Below, in pieces: positions 53,334 to 62,492 of a stretch of 64,000 bases of DNA (its first letter is position 1; each line of letters starts with the position of its first letter). The DNA is from Solibacillus sp. FSL R7-0668 (GTDB lineage: Bacteria; Bacillota; Bacilli; Bacillales_A; Planococcaceae): positions 312,001 to 376,000 of the forward strand of contig NZ_JBBOUU010000001.1 in assembly GCF_038006205.1 (NCBI RefSeq), read 5' to 3'. Position numbers and translations under genes: made by a program. The notes under the pieces were generated by a model, which did no database searches, was not told the origin of the DNA, and was given only the letters and a program-made list of their open reading frames with translations.

Positions 53334-54639
53334 AGATCAACTTGATTTTGTTATGCAGCATATTAAGAAAAATAAATTACGTGTTTTTATGACGGTGTTA
53401 GCTGCAACGATGGGCTGTGCGTTTTTAATCGTATTAGCATCAGTTGGCTTTGGCTTACAGGCATCGATTGAAAAGGATATTTTATCGAATGATAGTGTGA
53501 CAAAAATAGAAGTACAAAGCAGCCAATCCCAGTTTACCGAGGAAGAAGTGGCTGAAATTCAAGCGGTAGAACATGTACAAACCGTGCTAAAAATAACAAA
53601 TATGAATACAGAAGCGCAAAGCTTTTTTGAAGATCGGGATACAATCGGTAGTGTATCGTTAACGAATTTTAACGATTTACAGCAAGTAGCCGATGATTTA
53701 TCGACGGGTGTGTATCCAACAAATGCAAACGAGATTTTAGTCGGCTATCATTTCGCACAAACGCTGTTAAATGACGCGGATCGGAAACGAATCGAAGAAA
53801 AATCATTAGAAGCACAGGCAAATGGTGATTATTATGATGGTTCTGAAGAGGGTTATAAAGAGTCCCTTCTAGGTAAAGAAATCGAAGTGGCATTCCGTTC
53901 TTATGAGGATGTCTCGAAACAAACCGAGCGTCAAAAATTCAAGATTGTTGGTGTGCTTGCGAAGCCTAGCTATGAATGGGCGATTGATAATAAAATGTAT
54001 CTATCTGATGCAGTGGCACCAAAGCTAGAAGAAAGCTTTGGACAAGCGTTCCCAGAGCAACAAGAAGCGCTTTATTTTGATCGTTTTGAAATTTATGCAA
54101 CAAGCTTAGAGTATGTGAAGCCGATATTAGAGGAATTACGCGATAAAGGTTTTGGTGTCTATTCGGTAACGGAGCAATTAGAGGAGCTCAATGTCTTTTT
54201 CTTAGTATTAAAGGCAGGACTTATTTTTGTAGGGACCATTGCGGTACTCATTGCATCGATTGGGATTTTCAATACGATGACGATGGCTGTAACCGAACGT
54301 ACGCGTGAAATTGGGGTGTTAAAGGCAATTGGCGCAAGTCCGAAGCTGATTCAACGATTATTCTTAATGGAGAGCATGTTTATTGGTGTCATTGGAACGG
54401 TCATTGCTGTTGCGATTTCTTATGCGGTAAGCTTTGCATCCAATGCGTTGCTACCAGTTGTATTAAAGGCAGCAACAGGTGAGGAAAGCTTTGATGGTAT
54501 TCAGTTTTCTGCAATTCCGTGGCAGCTCGTTGTCATTGCGGCAGCGATTAGTATCGGGGTAGCGATTATTTCAGGTGTGCGCCCTGCACGAAAAGCGACA
54601 AAAATTGAAGTGATGCAAGCCTTGCGTCAAGAAGCATGA
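53323..54639 (+). CDS. ABC transporter permease (FtsX/MacB type)
   Basis: 438-aa permease with one N-terminal helix (about 20-42), a large extracytoplasmic domain (about 43-285) and three C-terminal helices, the MacB topology. The NTMTMAVTERTREIGVLKAIGAS stretch after the second helix is the FtsX-family mark, and the end GVRPARKATKIEVMQALRQE is the usual coupling tail. Such systems move peptides or lipoprotein-like cargo or act mechanically. ATG 53323 sits behind AAGGTG; GTG 53314 is in frame but too close. Confidence 0.9.
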   Translation: MRFKDQLDFVMQHIKKNKLRVFMTVLAATMGCAFLIVLASVGFGLQASIEKDILSNDSVTKIEVQSSQSQFTEEEVAEIQAVEHVQTVLKITNMNTEAQSFFEDRDTIGSVSLTNFNDLQQVADDLSTGVYPTNANEILVGYHFAQTLLNDADRKRIEEKSLEAQANGDYYDGSEEGYKESLLGKEIEVAFRSYEDVSKQTERQKFKIVGVLAKPSYEWAIDNKMYLSDAVAPKLEESFGQAFPEQQEALYFDRFEIYATSLEYVKPILEELRDKGFGVYSVTEQLEELNVFFLVLKAGLIFVGTIAVLIASIGIFNTMTMAVTERTREIGVLKAIGASPKLIQRLFLMESMFIGVIGTVIAVAISYAVSFASNALLPVVLKAATGEESFDGIQFSAIPWQLVVIAAAISIGVAIISGVRPARKATKIEVMQALRQEA

Positions 54640-54641
54640 TG

Positions 54642-54684
54642 AAAATGAGGTATCCGAGAGCATATTCTTGGGTACCTCATTTTT
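54642..54684. terminator. Bidirectional terminator
   Basis: AAAATGAGGTATCC (54642-54655) pairs with GGTACCTCATTTTT (54671-54684) with one unpaired base; between convergent ABC permease and pxpC genes. Confidence 0.9.
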
Positions 54685-55613
54685 CAATTGGCTACTAATA
54701 ATTCAAGGAGTCGTAATTGCCTCTGATGTTCCAGATAGGCTTGCTCTGCCTGCTGTAAGGTCACCAATTCAAATGTAAGACTTTGCTTTGGCGTGAGCTG
54801 TGCAGCGTAGGGTAAATCTGCGGCAATGACTTGAGCGATTTTTGGATAGCCGCCCGTTGTTTGATGATCCGCCATTAATAAAATCGGTTGACCACTAGCA
54901 GGAAGCTGAATGGTACCGAATGTGACAGCTTCGGATAATAGCTGTGACGTGTTGGCTGCTGCGATCGGTTGCTCACTTTCTAAGCGATAGCCCATGCGAT
55001 CTGAGTTAATAGAAATGGTGTAGGGTTGCTGTAAAAATAGTTGCTGTGCTTGCTCACTAAAATAAGGCCATTCCGTTCCTTGTAAAATGCGAACAGGCCG
55101 CGCTTTATAGAAATTGTGTGTGTAAACCTGTAGAGGCTTAAAGCGTTGTGCTGTACGTTCATAAGGAATCGCGTCGCCTGTTTGTAAGGGCCGCCCTTGA
55201 AAACCACCGAAGCCTACCTTTATATAGGTGCTCGTGCTATTTAAAATGGGTTTAATGGTAAATCCACCTGAGATACTTAGATAGCTGCGTGCGCCTTGTA
55301 CAATCGGACCGCATGTTAACAGATCATTTGGCTGGATTGGGATGGCCCGGTTCATCGGGATATCTTTGCCGTTGAGCTTAGCTTGCATCATACCACCTGT
55401 TAAGGCGATGGTCGTTTCCTTTGTAAATTGAAATTGTCCACCAATAAGCGTCATTTCCAAGGCAGGTTTGTTGTGCTGTTGGAGTAAAGCATTGCCGATG
55501 CGATAAGCAATCATGTCCATGGCGCCGCTTGTAATGACGCCGTATTGCTGATAGCCGAAGCGTCCAGCATCTTGAATGACTGAAAAAATACCGGGCTTAA
55601 TGATAATTAGCAT
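54684..55613 (-). CDS. pxpC: 5-oxoprolinase subunit PxpC (KipA-like)
   Basis: 309-aa subunit of the ATP-dependent 5-oxoprolinase, which opens pyroglutamate to glutamate; KipA/AHS2 domain. Typical segments: GIFSVIQDAGRFGYQQYGVITSGAMD at the start, ALEMTLIGGQFQF, YLSISGGF, SDRMGYRLE and LLMADHQTTGGYPKIAQVIAADL. The ATG overlaps the pxpB stop by 7 bases. With pxpB and pxpA the set is complete. Confidence 0.93.
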   Translation of the reverse strand: MLIIIKPGIFSVIQDAGRFGYQQYGVITSGAMDMIAYRIGNALLQQHNKPALEMTLIGGQFQFTKETTIALTGGMMQAKLNGKDIPMNRAIPIQPNDLLTCGPIVQGARSYLSISGGFTIKPILNSTSTYIKVGFGGFQGRPLQTGDAIPYERTAQRFKPLQVYTHNFYKARPVRILQGTEWPYFSEQAQQLFLQQPYTISINSDRMGYRLESEQPIAAANTSQLLSEAVTFGTIQLPASGQPILLMADHQTTGGYPKIAQVIAADLPYAAQLTPKQSLTFELVTLQQAEQAYLEHQRQLRLLELLVAN

Positions 55614-56302
55614 GACGAGTCCTCCTTAACGGCGATGAAGCGCACCCGATCGCCGGCTTGTAATAATGACGGTGGCTGTTGTTGGAGTGAAAAGAGCGCT
55701 GTCATCGTGCGCCCAATAATTTGCCAACCACCCGGAGTTGCAAACGGATAAATCCCGGTTTGTGTGCCGCCAATACCAACTGAGCCTGCCGCGATTTCGA
55801 GGCGTGGTATTGCGCGGCGCGGTGTGGCGATTCGTTCATCAAGTCCGCCTAAATAAGGAAATCCCGGTGCAAAGCCGAGCATATAGACAAGGTAATCGCG
55901 CGATGTATGGCGTTTGATGACCTCCTCTGTCGTTAGCTGATTGTAGTCGGCCACTTCTTGTAAATCGGGTCCGTAGTCACCCCCATAAATGACGGGGATT
56001 TCAATGATGCGCCTTTTAATGGCTGAGATTTGCTCCTCTGTAGAGAAAAGGGGCGTGACGTAATTTTGTACTTGTTGTGCAATAGTACTTGCATATGGTA
56101 ATCGTTTTTGCACGATGAAAGGATCGTAGTAAATACAAAAGTTCGTGTAGCTTGGCACGATTTCAATGAGTCCGGGAAAGGGCTGTTGAAGTAATGCGTT
56201 CATCGCGTGCTGAATTTGATTTTGTATTTGGTCGTTCATAATGGAACCAAATTGAACAAACAGTGCTTGTTCGCTCAATTGTTTGAATTGAATGGTTTGC
56301 AT
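55607..56302 (-). CDS. pxpB: 5-oxoprolinase subunit PxpB (KipI-like)
   Basis: 231-aa KipI/AHS1-domain protein, partner of PxpC. Marks are the IVPSYTNFCIYYDP region, IPVIYGGDYGPDLQEVA, YMLGFAPGFPYLGGLDERIATPRR and the GSVGIGGTQTGIYPFATPGGWQIIGRT cyclophilin-like core. In B. subtilis KipI also inhibits KinA, but with PxpA and PxpC present the metabolic role is primary. ATG 56302 is behind GAGGTGAAT. The gene is divergent from pxpA, with 88 bases between the starts. Confidence 0.93.
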   Translation of the reverse strand: MQTIQFKQLSEQALFVQFGSIMNDQIQNQIQHAMNALLQQPFPGLIEIVPSYTNFCIYYDPFIVQKRLPYASTIAQQVQNYVTPLFSTEEQISAIKRRIIEIPVIYGGDYGPDLQEVADYNQLTTEEVIKRHTSRDYLVYMLGFAPGFPYLGGLDERIATPRRAIPRLEIAAGSVGIGGTQTGIYPFATPGGWQIIGRTMTALFSLQQQPPSLLQAGDRVRFIAVKEDSSC

Positions 56303-56390
56303 ACATTCACCTCGTTATTGGAATCGTGCTTATTGTATGGCATGATAATAGCATAGTTGTTGGAAAATTCCAAAAAGGCAGGGGACGCTG

Positions 56391-57167
56391 TTGTTAAAGG
56401 TAGATATGAACTGTGACTTAGGTGAAAGCTTTGGGCGCTATAGGCTTGGCGAGCAAGAGGCCATTTTACAATATGTGACGAGTGCGAATATTGCATGTGG
56501 CTTTCATGCGGGCGATCCATCGGTTATGCGGGAAACGGTCGAGCTTGCTTTGAAGTACGATGTAGCGATTGGTGCGCATCCGGGGCTACCGGATTTAAAT
56601 GGCTTCGGTCGTAGAGAAATGGCGATTTCTGCACAGGAGGCCTATGATTTAGTCGTCTATCAAATTGGCGCGCTGCAAGGCTTTTTAACGACTAAAGGGG
56701 TGGTGATGCAGCATGTCAAACCACATGGCGCTCTTTATAATATGGCCGCGAAAAATCGTGAGCTGGCACAGGCGATTGCGCAAGCGGTGTATGATGTTTC
56801 CCCAAAGCTTCGGTTGTATGGTTTGGCAGCGAGTGAGTCAACGGCAGCTGCGGAGCGTATTGGGTTAAAGGCAGTGCATGAGGTGTTTGCTGACCGCACC
56901 TATCAAGCAAACGGTGCATTGACGTCACGCCGTGAAAAAAATGCCCTTATTACCGAGGAGGCACAAGCTATTGCGCAAATAATTGAAATGGTAAAAGAAG
57001 GTACCGTAACCTCCGTCCAACAAACAAAGGTGCCAATACGCGCAGATAGTATTTGTATCCATGGGGATGGGGCGCATGCGGTGGCATTTGCAAAAGTAGC
57101 ACGCACACAGCTAGAAGCACAGGGAATTCGCATACAAGCATTCGAAAAAAAGGGAGCGTCCGAATAA
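56391..57167 (+). CDS. pxpA: 5-oxoprolinase subunit PxpA (LamB/YcsF family)
   Basis: 258-aa TIM-barrel-like YcsF protein, third component of the 5-oxoprolinase. The opening [60 protein letters not shown] and [11 protein letters not shown] are all family marks. The start is a TTG at 56391, giving the standard MLKVDMN opening; the next ATG (56406) would remove it. Unusually it is transcribed away from pxpB and pxpC. Confidence 0.94.
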   Translation: MLKVDMNCDLGESFGRYRLGEQEAILQYVTSANIACGFHAGDPSVMRETVELALKYDVAIGAHPGLPDLNGFGRREMAISAQEAYDLVVYQIGALQGFLTTKGVVMQHVKPHGALYNMAAKNRELAQAIAQAVYDVSPKLRLYGLAASESTAAAERIGLKAVHEVFADRTYQANGALTSRREKNALITEEAQAIAQIIEMVKEGTVTSVQQTKVPIRADSICIHGDGAHAVAFAKVARTQLEAQGIRIQAFEKKGASE

Positions 57168-57190
57168 ATGGACACTCCCTTTCATTTTAA
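57149..57190. terminator. Terminator between pxpA and the deacetylase gene
   Basis: AAAGGGAGCGTCC (57149-57161) pairs with GGACACTCCCTTT (57170-57182), one mismatch; the left arm overlaps the pxpA 3' end. Confidence 0.8.
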
Positions 57191-58584
57191 TAATAAGGTA
57201 ACACTTCAGAAACGGTTACAAATTCATAGCCCTCGCTTTGTAAATATTGGAGCACGGGCTCAAGTCCATCTGCTGTTGATTGGTGGATATCATGCATTAA
57301 GACAATGGCGTTATTATGTAATGATTTTTGAATCATCGGTAATAGCTTTGCTGGGTCATGGTGCTTCCAATCGAGCGTATCAATCGTCCAGTTCACAGAT
57401 CTACGTGGAATGAGTGCGCGCACGGAGTCGTTAATGGCTCCATATGGTGGACGGAAAAAGGCTGACGGCTGACCGATTGCCGCTTTGATCGCTTGCTCGG
57501 TTGTTTCGTATTCCTTTTTAATAGCCGCGGCCGACATTTTCGTCAGTACGGGATGTGTCCAAGTATGATTCCCAATTTCGTGCCCCGCAACCCGGACTTC
57601 TTGTACGAGACTAGGATAATATTGGACACGGCTACCAAGCATGAAAAACGTTGCCTTGGCCTCATACTTCTGTAACAGCGCCAGGATTTGCTTCGTTACT
57701 TCAGGGTGCGGGCCATCATCGAAGGTTAAAGCAATTCGCTTATGTGATGGGTCTGTATTTTGTGTTGGTGCAGTCGTGTCCTCTGCTTCCATTGCGATTT
57801 GAAAGTTGGATGCAAGCAATGGATTAATGGATGATAATGAAATTTCTACATTTGGTAAACCCACTTCGACAGGGGCGATTTCCCCTTCATTGAAGTAGAC
57901 AACAAGGGTGTCCTCTTTTAATGCAAAGCGCTCAAAGGCTTCCCAGTTTGGCTGTGTGGCTGCAACAAGCTTATCTTTGTTTAGCGCATCAGCGAATTCA
58001 GGGTTTTTTGCCATTTCGGATTGGACATGATTTGCGAAGGATTTTAAGCTTGCTTCATTATGATTGAGCAAGGTTTGCATATTGAAGGTTTCGCCTGTTT
58101 TATTGTCGATTAAAAATGTTGTAACGGTTGTTTCATGTTCGGTATTACTTAAAATGGTTTTATTAGTAAGGACAAATGAATAATACTGTTCATGTGCAAA
58201 GGTTTGGAGACTAATATTTAGCTCACCTGTTAAGTCATGCACATTTTGTTGAAGGCGCATCATGCTTATGTAGTAATCTTTTGCCTCATTTATGTACGAT
58301 AACACGGTATTGTTGAACGTTTCGTGTTCAGTTAATGGGTATTGAATCGCAAAGGGCATTTGTTCGTCATTGGAAATGTCTGTAACAATGCGTACCCCCG
58401 GGAAGCTTGATTTTTCCTCTGAAATATTGGATGGGGTATCCTTTGCGCTCTGTTCTTCTGTTTGAAAAATAGGTTCATCATTTAAGACAGTTAAATACAC
58501 AATAGCTGAGCCGAGTAATGCGATTGTTGAGATGAGTAGTAAGTCAATCCAAATACCACGGCGTTTGCGGTAAGGCGTTTTCAT
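57187..58584 (-). CDS. pdaC: Polysaccharide/peptidoglycan deacetylase (PdaC-like)
   Basis: 465-aa membrane-anchored protein: Arg/Lys-rich start, one helix (about 11-31), a DUF4163/DUF3298-type region (about 70-250), and a C-terminal NodB domain (about 265-455) with TFDDGPHPE (catalytic Asp and metal Asp), the GNHTWTHPVLTK metal histidines, RPPYGA and LMHDIH. Layout and length match B. subtilis PdaC, which de-N-acetylates peptidoglycan. I start at ATG 58584; SD AAAGGA is 13 bases away, rather far. A TTG at 58605 lacks any site. Confidence 0.85.
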   Translation of the reverse strand: MKTPYRKRRGIWIDLLLISTIALLGSAIVYLTVLNDEPIFQTEEQSAKDTPSNISEEKSSFPGVRIVTDISNDEQMPFAIQYPLTEHETFNNTVLSYINEAKDYYISMMRLQQNVHDLTGELNISLQTFAHEQYYSFVLTNKTILSNTEHETTVTTFLIDNKTGETFNMQTLLNHNEASLKSFANHVQSEMAKNPEFADALNKDKLVAATQPNWEAFERFALKEDTLVVYFNEGEIAPVEVGLPNVEISLSSINPLLASNFQIAMEAEDTTAPTQNTDPSHKRIALTFDDGPHPEVTKQILALLQKYEAKATFFMLGSRVQYYPSLVQEVRVAGHEIGNHTWTHPVLTKMSAAAIKKEYETTEQAIKAAIGQPSAFFRPPYGAINDSVRALIPRRSVNWTIDTLDWKHHDPAKLLPMIQKSLHNNAIVLMHDIHQSTADGLEPVLQYLQSEGYEFVTVSEVLPYY

Positions 58585-58766
58585 GTTGTATCGGGTTCCT
58601 TTCAAAAAAATAGGGTAATAAATGGTTCTATTATAGATGGTTTTCGGCTAGAAATAAGTTAAGGAAATACATCATTATGTAAGCATAAATTGTCCGAAAA
58701 AAGACTATGATTTTGACGAAGCTTCAAGTAATATGAGCTAAGAAGTGAAAAGGAGGTCCATCCCCT

Positions 58767-59513
58767 ATGAATGCTGAACATAATGAAATGGCGCTTGAAT
58801 GCTTTTTATTAGCAGGTCGCATCATGATGGAAAGTGGTGCAGAAACGTATCGTGTAGAAGATACGATGCTAAGAATGGCACGATCTCAAAATATGGTGGA
58901 CGCGCAAAGCTATGTAACGCCAACAGGGATTATTTTCTCACTTGGTAAAACACAGCCGACAAGAATTACATCAATTTCCACGAGGATAACAGATTTACAC
59001 AGAATTGTTCTTGTTAACAATGTTTCCCGTAAACTTACATCTCAAATCATAACATTAGAACAAGCTTATGACGAGTTAAAGAAGATTGAAACGACGAATT
59101 ATTTTTTACCAATTATTATTCAAGTATTAGCGGCGAGTATCGCGAGCAGCTGCTTTTTACTGATGTTTAAAGGGGTATTTACAGATATTCCAGCAGCATT
59201 TGTAGCTGGCGGACTCGGGCTCTATATTGTGACAGTGATACATCAATCTACACGTGTTAAGTTTTTCTCGGAGTTTTTGGCAGCATTGGCTGTTGGATTT
59301 GTCGCATTGATGGCGGTACATGTTGGGTTTGGGACTGAGGTAGATAAAATTATCATTGGTTCGGTGATGCCACTCGTACCAGGACTGCTGATTACGAATG
59401 CGGTGCGTGATTTAATGGCGGGGCATTTTACAGCGGGTATGGCAAAAGGAGCAGAGGCATTTTTAACAGCTTTTGCGATTGGCTCGGGTATCGCGGTTGT
59501 TTTATCCTTCTAG
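58767..59513 (+). CDS. Threonine/serine exporter, ThrE N-terminal part
   Basis: 248-aa ThrE/DUF1212 protein. The cytoplasmic head (about 1-110) has the family opening LAGRIMMESGAETYRVEDTM; five helices follow, with PLVPGLLITNAVRDLMAGHF as the pore mark. It needs the ThrE_2 partner encoded 16 bases downstream. Together they probably export threonine/serine or related small metabolites by proton exchange. ATG 58767 follows AAAGGAGG. Confidence 0.9.
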   Translation: MNAEHNEMALECFLLAGRIMMESGAETYRVEDTMLRMARSQNMVDAQSYVTPTGIIFSLGKTQPTRITSISTRITDLHRIVLVNNVSRKLTSQIITLEQAYDELKKIETTNYFLPIIIQVLAASIASSCFLLMFKGVFTDIPAAFVAGGLGLYIVTVIHQSTRVKFFSEFLAALAVGFVALMAVHVGFGTEVDKIIIGSVMPLVPGLLITNAVRDLMAGHFTAGMAKGAEAFLTAFAIGSGIAVVLSF

Positions 59514-59529
59514 ATAAAGGGGTTTGTTT

Positions 59530-60024
59530 ATGATTGATAGTCTATGGTTTCAACTGATAATTAGTTTTTTTGCGACAGCTTGCTTTGGGGTCATTTTTAA
59601 TGCGCCGACGAAGGCAATCCCAGCTTGTGGATTTGTTGGTGCAATTGGTTGGGGAATTTACTATTTCTTATACAATAATGGGTTAGATGAAGTGCGTGCC
59701 TCGTTTATTGGTGCATTTGTTGTATCCTTAGTGGCCCATTTTGCGGCGCGCAAGTTTAGTATGCCCATGATTGTTTTTAGTGTGTCGGGTATTATTCCAC
59801 TTGTGCCTGGTGGTATTGCGTACAATACGATGCGCAATATTATGGAGCTGGATTATTTGATGGGTCTACAAAATGGGATGCGTGCCTTTATGATTTCGGG
59901 TGCGATTGCGATGGGCTTAGTTTTTGCTGAAGTCATTATGCAAATCATCCTACGCTCGATGTCTCAAGGAAAAACATCGATTGATTCCTTTATTAAAGCA
60001 AAAAAAAGAAGCTCAAAAAGCTAG
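59530..60024 (+). CDS. Threonine/serine exporter, ThrE C-terminal part (ThrE_2/DUF3815)
   Basis: 164-aa membrane protein with about five helices; ThrE_2 marks are FNAPTKAIPACGFVGAIGW, FVVSLVAHFAARKFSMPMIVF and GIIPLVPGGIAYNTMRNIM. In Corynebacterium ThrE both parts are one polypeptide; in Firmicutes they are often split as here. ATG 59530 is 8 bases after AAAGGGG; a TTG at 59524 overlaps the spacing. The tail is Lys/Ser-rich. Confidence 0.9.
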   Translation: MIDSLWFQLIISFFATACFGVIFNAPTKAIPACGFVGAIGWGIYYFLYNNGLDEVRASFIGAFVVSLVAHFAARKFSMPMIVFSVSGIIPLVPGGIAYNTMRNIMELDYLMGLQNGMRAFMISGAIAMGLVFAEVIMQIILRSMSQGKTSIDSFIKAKKRSSKS

Positions 60025-60052
60025 GAAATCTAGGCTTTTTGAGCTTTTTGAA
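60009..60052. terminator. Bidirectional terminator
   Basis: AAGCTCAAAAAGCTAG (60009-60024) pairs with CTAGGCTTTTTGAGCTT (60030-60046) with one bulged base; the left arm encodes the last residues of the ThrE_2 protein. A- and T-runs flank it. Confidence 0.92.
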
Positions 60053-62053
60053 TTAGATTAAATTTGAAATTTCGCTGCTCGTTACAGGTTTGCTAATGTA
60101 GAAGCCTTGTACAGCATCGCAGCCGAAGCTTGTTAGGAGTTGCTGCTGCTCTTCGGTTTCAACACCTTCTGCGACAACGCGAAGATTCATCGATTTGCCG
60201 AGTTGAACCATCCCGTTTACAAGCAGCTGTGTTTTTTCGGATTTTAATGCAGATGTAAACGTTTGGTCAATTTTCACGATGGAAATCGGTAATAGCTGCA
60301 TGTAACGGAATGAACCGTAGCCTGTACCAAAATCGTCTAACGCGAAGAGGATGCCTTCGTTTTCAAGTGTACGCATTTGCTTAATGATGCTATTTTCAGC
60401 CTCTGCTTCAAGTGCGAACTTTTCTGTAATTTCAATTTGAAGTAAGTTTGCTGGGCAGCCCGTGCGCTCTAATGTATCTAAAATTGATTTTGCCATGTTT
60501 TTATCGCGGAACTCACGTACAGAGGAGTTGATGCTCACTTTTATATTGTGACCTGCCTTTTTCCATGCGGCAGCTTGCTCACATGCACGTTCAAGCATGA
60601 AGGAGCCGATATTGTTAATGAGCCCTGTTTCTTCAGCGATTGGGATGAGCTCGTCTGGTGAGACAACCCCGATTTCTTCATCATCCCAACGTACGAGCGC
60701 CTCAACAGCAGTAACGGTACCTGATTGTATATCTAATTGTGGCTGGTAAAGCACATGTAAATTTTTTTGATCGAGCGCCTGTAATAAGCGTCTTTCAACG
60801 ATTGATTTACGGTTAATCGCTGCATGTGATGATTTGGATAATGAAACAATGCGATCACCACCAGCCTCACGCACCGTTGCAATGGTTGCAAGAGACGCTT
60901 TCATTAGCTGTGAAAAGGTTGTTTGGTCTTCAGGGTAGCGCGTCATTCCCCCACTTATTGATAATGGTACGGCGACATTGCCATTATAAATAGGATTTTG
61001 CTGCAAGTACGTTAAGAAGCCTTGTGTAAACCATTCAGGTAATGGTGTAATGACAACGAATTCATTTTCATTAATACGCGCCATTGTGCTGTCTTGGAAA
61101 TACATTTTCATGCGTTTCGTAAACTCCACCACTAAAGAACTATCGTCCAAATCATGGTGTAAATCTTTAATTGTATAGAATTTGTCGATGCTTAAATAGA
61201 CAAATGAAAAATGACGTTTTTCCTCAATCATTGCAGTAATAATTTGGGCCAAACGGTGAACGTTGATCATGCCTGTTTCTGGGTCGATATAGGCAATTTT
61301 TTCGAGCTGGAATTGTATGCTCTTGTCTTTTGTAATATCGCGCTCGATTAAGAGGTATTGATTTTGCTCGGGCGTCGGACCAAATAGCGGGATGGCTGTT
61401 AAGTGCACCCAATATAGCTGCTCATCCTTCGTTATCTTCTGGACGTCCCCTTGCCAAATTTGCCCGCCATGCACAGTTTTCCAAATGTCTTGTGTGACTT
61501 TTTCAGATGCCTCTGTTGACGGAAATAGCTGCCAAAATGTTTTGCCAATTACGCGCTTTGGTGTCCAATGACTTGTTTTTAAAAAGGCTTGGTTCGTTTG
61601 GATAATAAAGCCGTCTTGATCTAGTGTGACAGTCATAAATGATTGGTGAATCCCGTTTTTTAAATCCGATAAATGCTGCTGTTCGGCATCGATTGAACGC
61701 ATTTCGTCTGTCGGTACGCATAAAACATACGTAGCCTCTTGCTCATTCATTGTGATTGGTTTGGTATAGAGTGTGACAGATGTGATTGCTTGGTGCTTTG
61801 TTGTTATCGCGATTTCTTGTAAGCGGAGTGGCACGGTACTTGAGACAATTGATTCGATCATCGCATTATCGACTGCTGCAAAAAGTGTGTCTTCAATCGA
61901 TATTTCTTTTAAACGCTCGATATCTTCCGTTGAATAGTCAAAATGTTCTAGATTCCCTTTGGCGATTGTTCCATTGGGTAAAAGAATGAAGGACGGGAAA
62001 GGAGTTACCAGCAATGTGTCCATTTCGGTTGAATAGAGTTGCTCTTTTGTCAT
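60053..62053 (-). CDS. PAS-GGDEF-EAL protein, probable c-di-GMP phosphodiesterase
   Basis: 666 aa, no membrane helix. A PAS-like N-terminus (about 10-120), a PAS/PAC domain (about 130-240, ending LLIERDITKDKS), a GGDEF domain (about 250-410) and an EAL domain (about 418-665). The GGDEF active site is degenerate (RINENEF, residues 326-332), so it is unlikely to make c-di-GMP and may bind GTP as an allosteric part. The EAL domain keeps EALVRW (451-456), ITEKFALE, DDFGTGYGS and KIDQTF, so it should hydrolyse c-di-GMP. ATG 62053 follows GGAGAAATG. Confidence 0.9.
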   Translation of the reverse strand: MTKEQLYSTEMDTLLVTPFPSFILLPNGTIAKGNLEHFDYSTEDIERLKEISIEDTLFAAVDNAMIESIVSSTVPLRLQEIAITTKHQAITSVTLYTKPITMNEQEATYVLCVPTDEMRSIDAEQQHLSDLKNGIHQSFMTVTLDQDGFIIQTNQAFLKTSHWTPKRVIGKTFWQLFPSTEASEKVTQDIWKTVHGGQIWQGDVQKITKDEQLYWVHLTAIPLFGPTPEQNQYLLIERDITKDKSIQFQLEKIAYIDPETGMINVHRLAQIITAMIEEKRHFSFVYLSIDKFYTIKDLHHDLDDSSLVVEFTKRMKMYFQDSTMARINENEFVVITPLPEWFTQGFLTYLQQNPIYNGNVAVPLSISGGMTRYPEDQTTFSQLMKASLATIATVREAGGDRIVSLSKSSHAAINRKSIVERRLLQALDQKNLHVLYQPQLDIQSGTVTAVEALVRWDDEEIGVVSPDELIPIAEETGLINNIGSFMLERACEQAAAWKKAGHNIKVSINSSVREFRDKNMAKSILDTLERTGCPANLLQIEITEKFALEAEAENSIIKQMRTLENEGILFALDDFGTGYGSFRYMQLLPISIVKIDQTFTSALKSEKTQLLVNGMVQLGKSMNLRVVAEGVETEEQQQLLTSFGCDAVQGFYISKPVTSSEISNLI

Positions 62054-62425
62054 ATATCATTTCTCCTCAATGCGTAAAATAATACTATTATTATAATTAA
62101 AAAATGCCCATTAGTCACTAAATATTAAAGTAGATTATTATAAAATTAAGGAATTATAGTATTATTATACCCGTTATTGTGAATATAAAATAAATAAGGC
62201 TAGTGAAATTACTTGATTTTAGTAGTATAAGGTGGAAAGGAATATAGTTTTAGTTCTTTAGGTAATAGTATGGCTTTAGTCTTTGAATGTAAAAAGTAAT
62301 GAAGCTATTTCAAATGTAACGAGTGAAACCGTAATTATCATATACCCCATTCGTTAGAAAATAATAGATTACTGAGGGCAGTTTTCTAAAAATATGAAAT
62401 AAATTATCGTAAAAGTTTTCGGGAG
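62054..62425. other. AT-rich intergenic region with no recognisable gene
   Basis: I find no ORF with a ribosome binding site and no strong hairpin here. It should contain the promoter of the EAL-protein gene on the minus strand. Confidence 0.4.
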
Positions 62426-62454
62426 TTGCGTTACTAGGATTGCTTGACTAAAAT
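62426..62454 (+). promoter_or_regulatory. Promoter of the GNAT gene
   Basis: TTGCGT (62426-62431), 17 bases, TAAAAT (62449-62454), 38 bases before the ATG. Confidence 0.5.
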
Positions 62455-62492
62455 AATAGCATGATGAAGTTGAAGGAATTGGAGTAGAAAGA

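Noticed and set aside
55607-56302. KipI as sporulation-kinase inhibitor only
   Set aside because: PxpA and PxpC are present alongside, so the 5-oxoprolinase role explains the gene set better.
58605-58607. TTG start for the PdaC-like gene
   Set aside because: No ribosome binding site before it; the ATG at 58584 has one, though with wide spacing.
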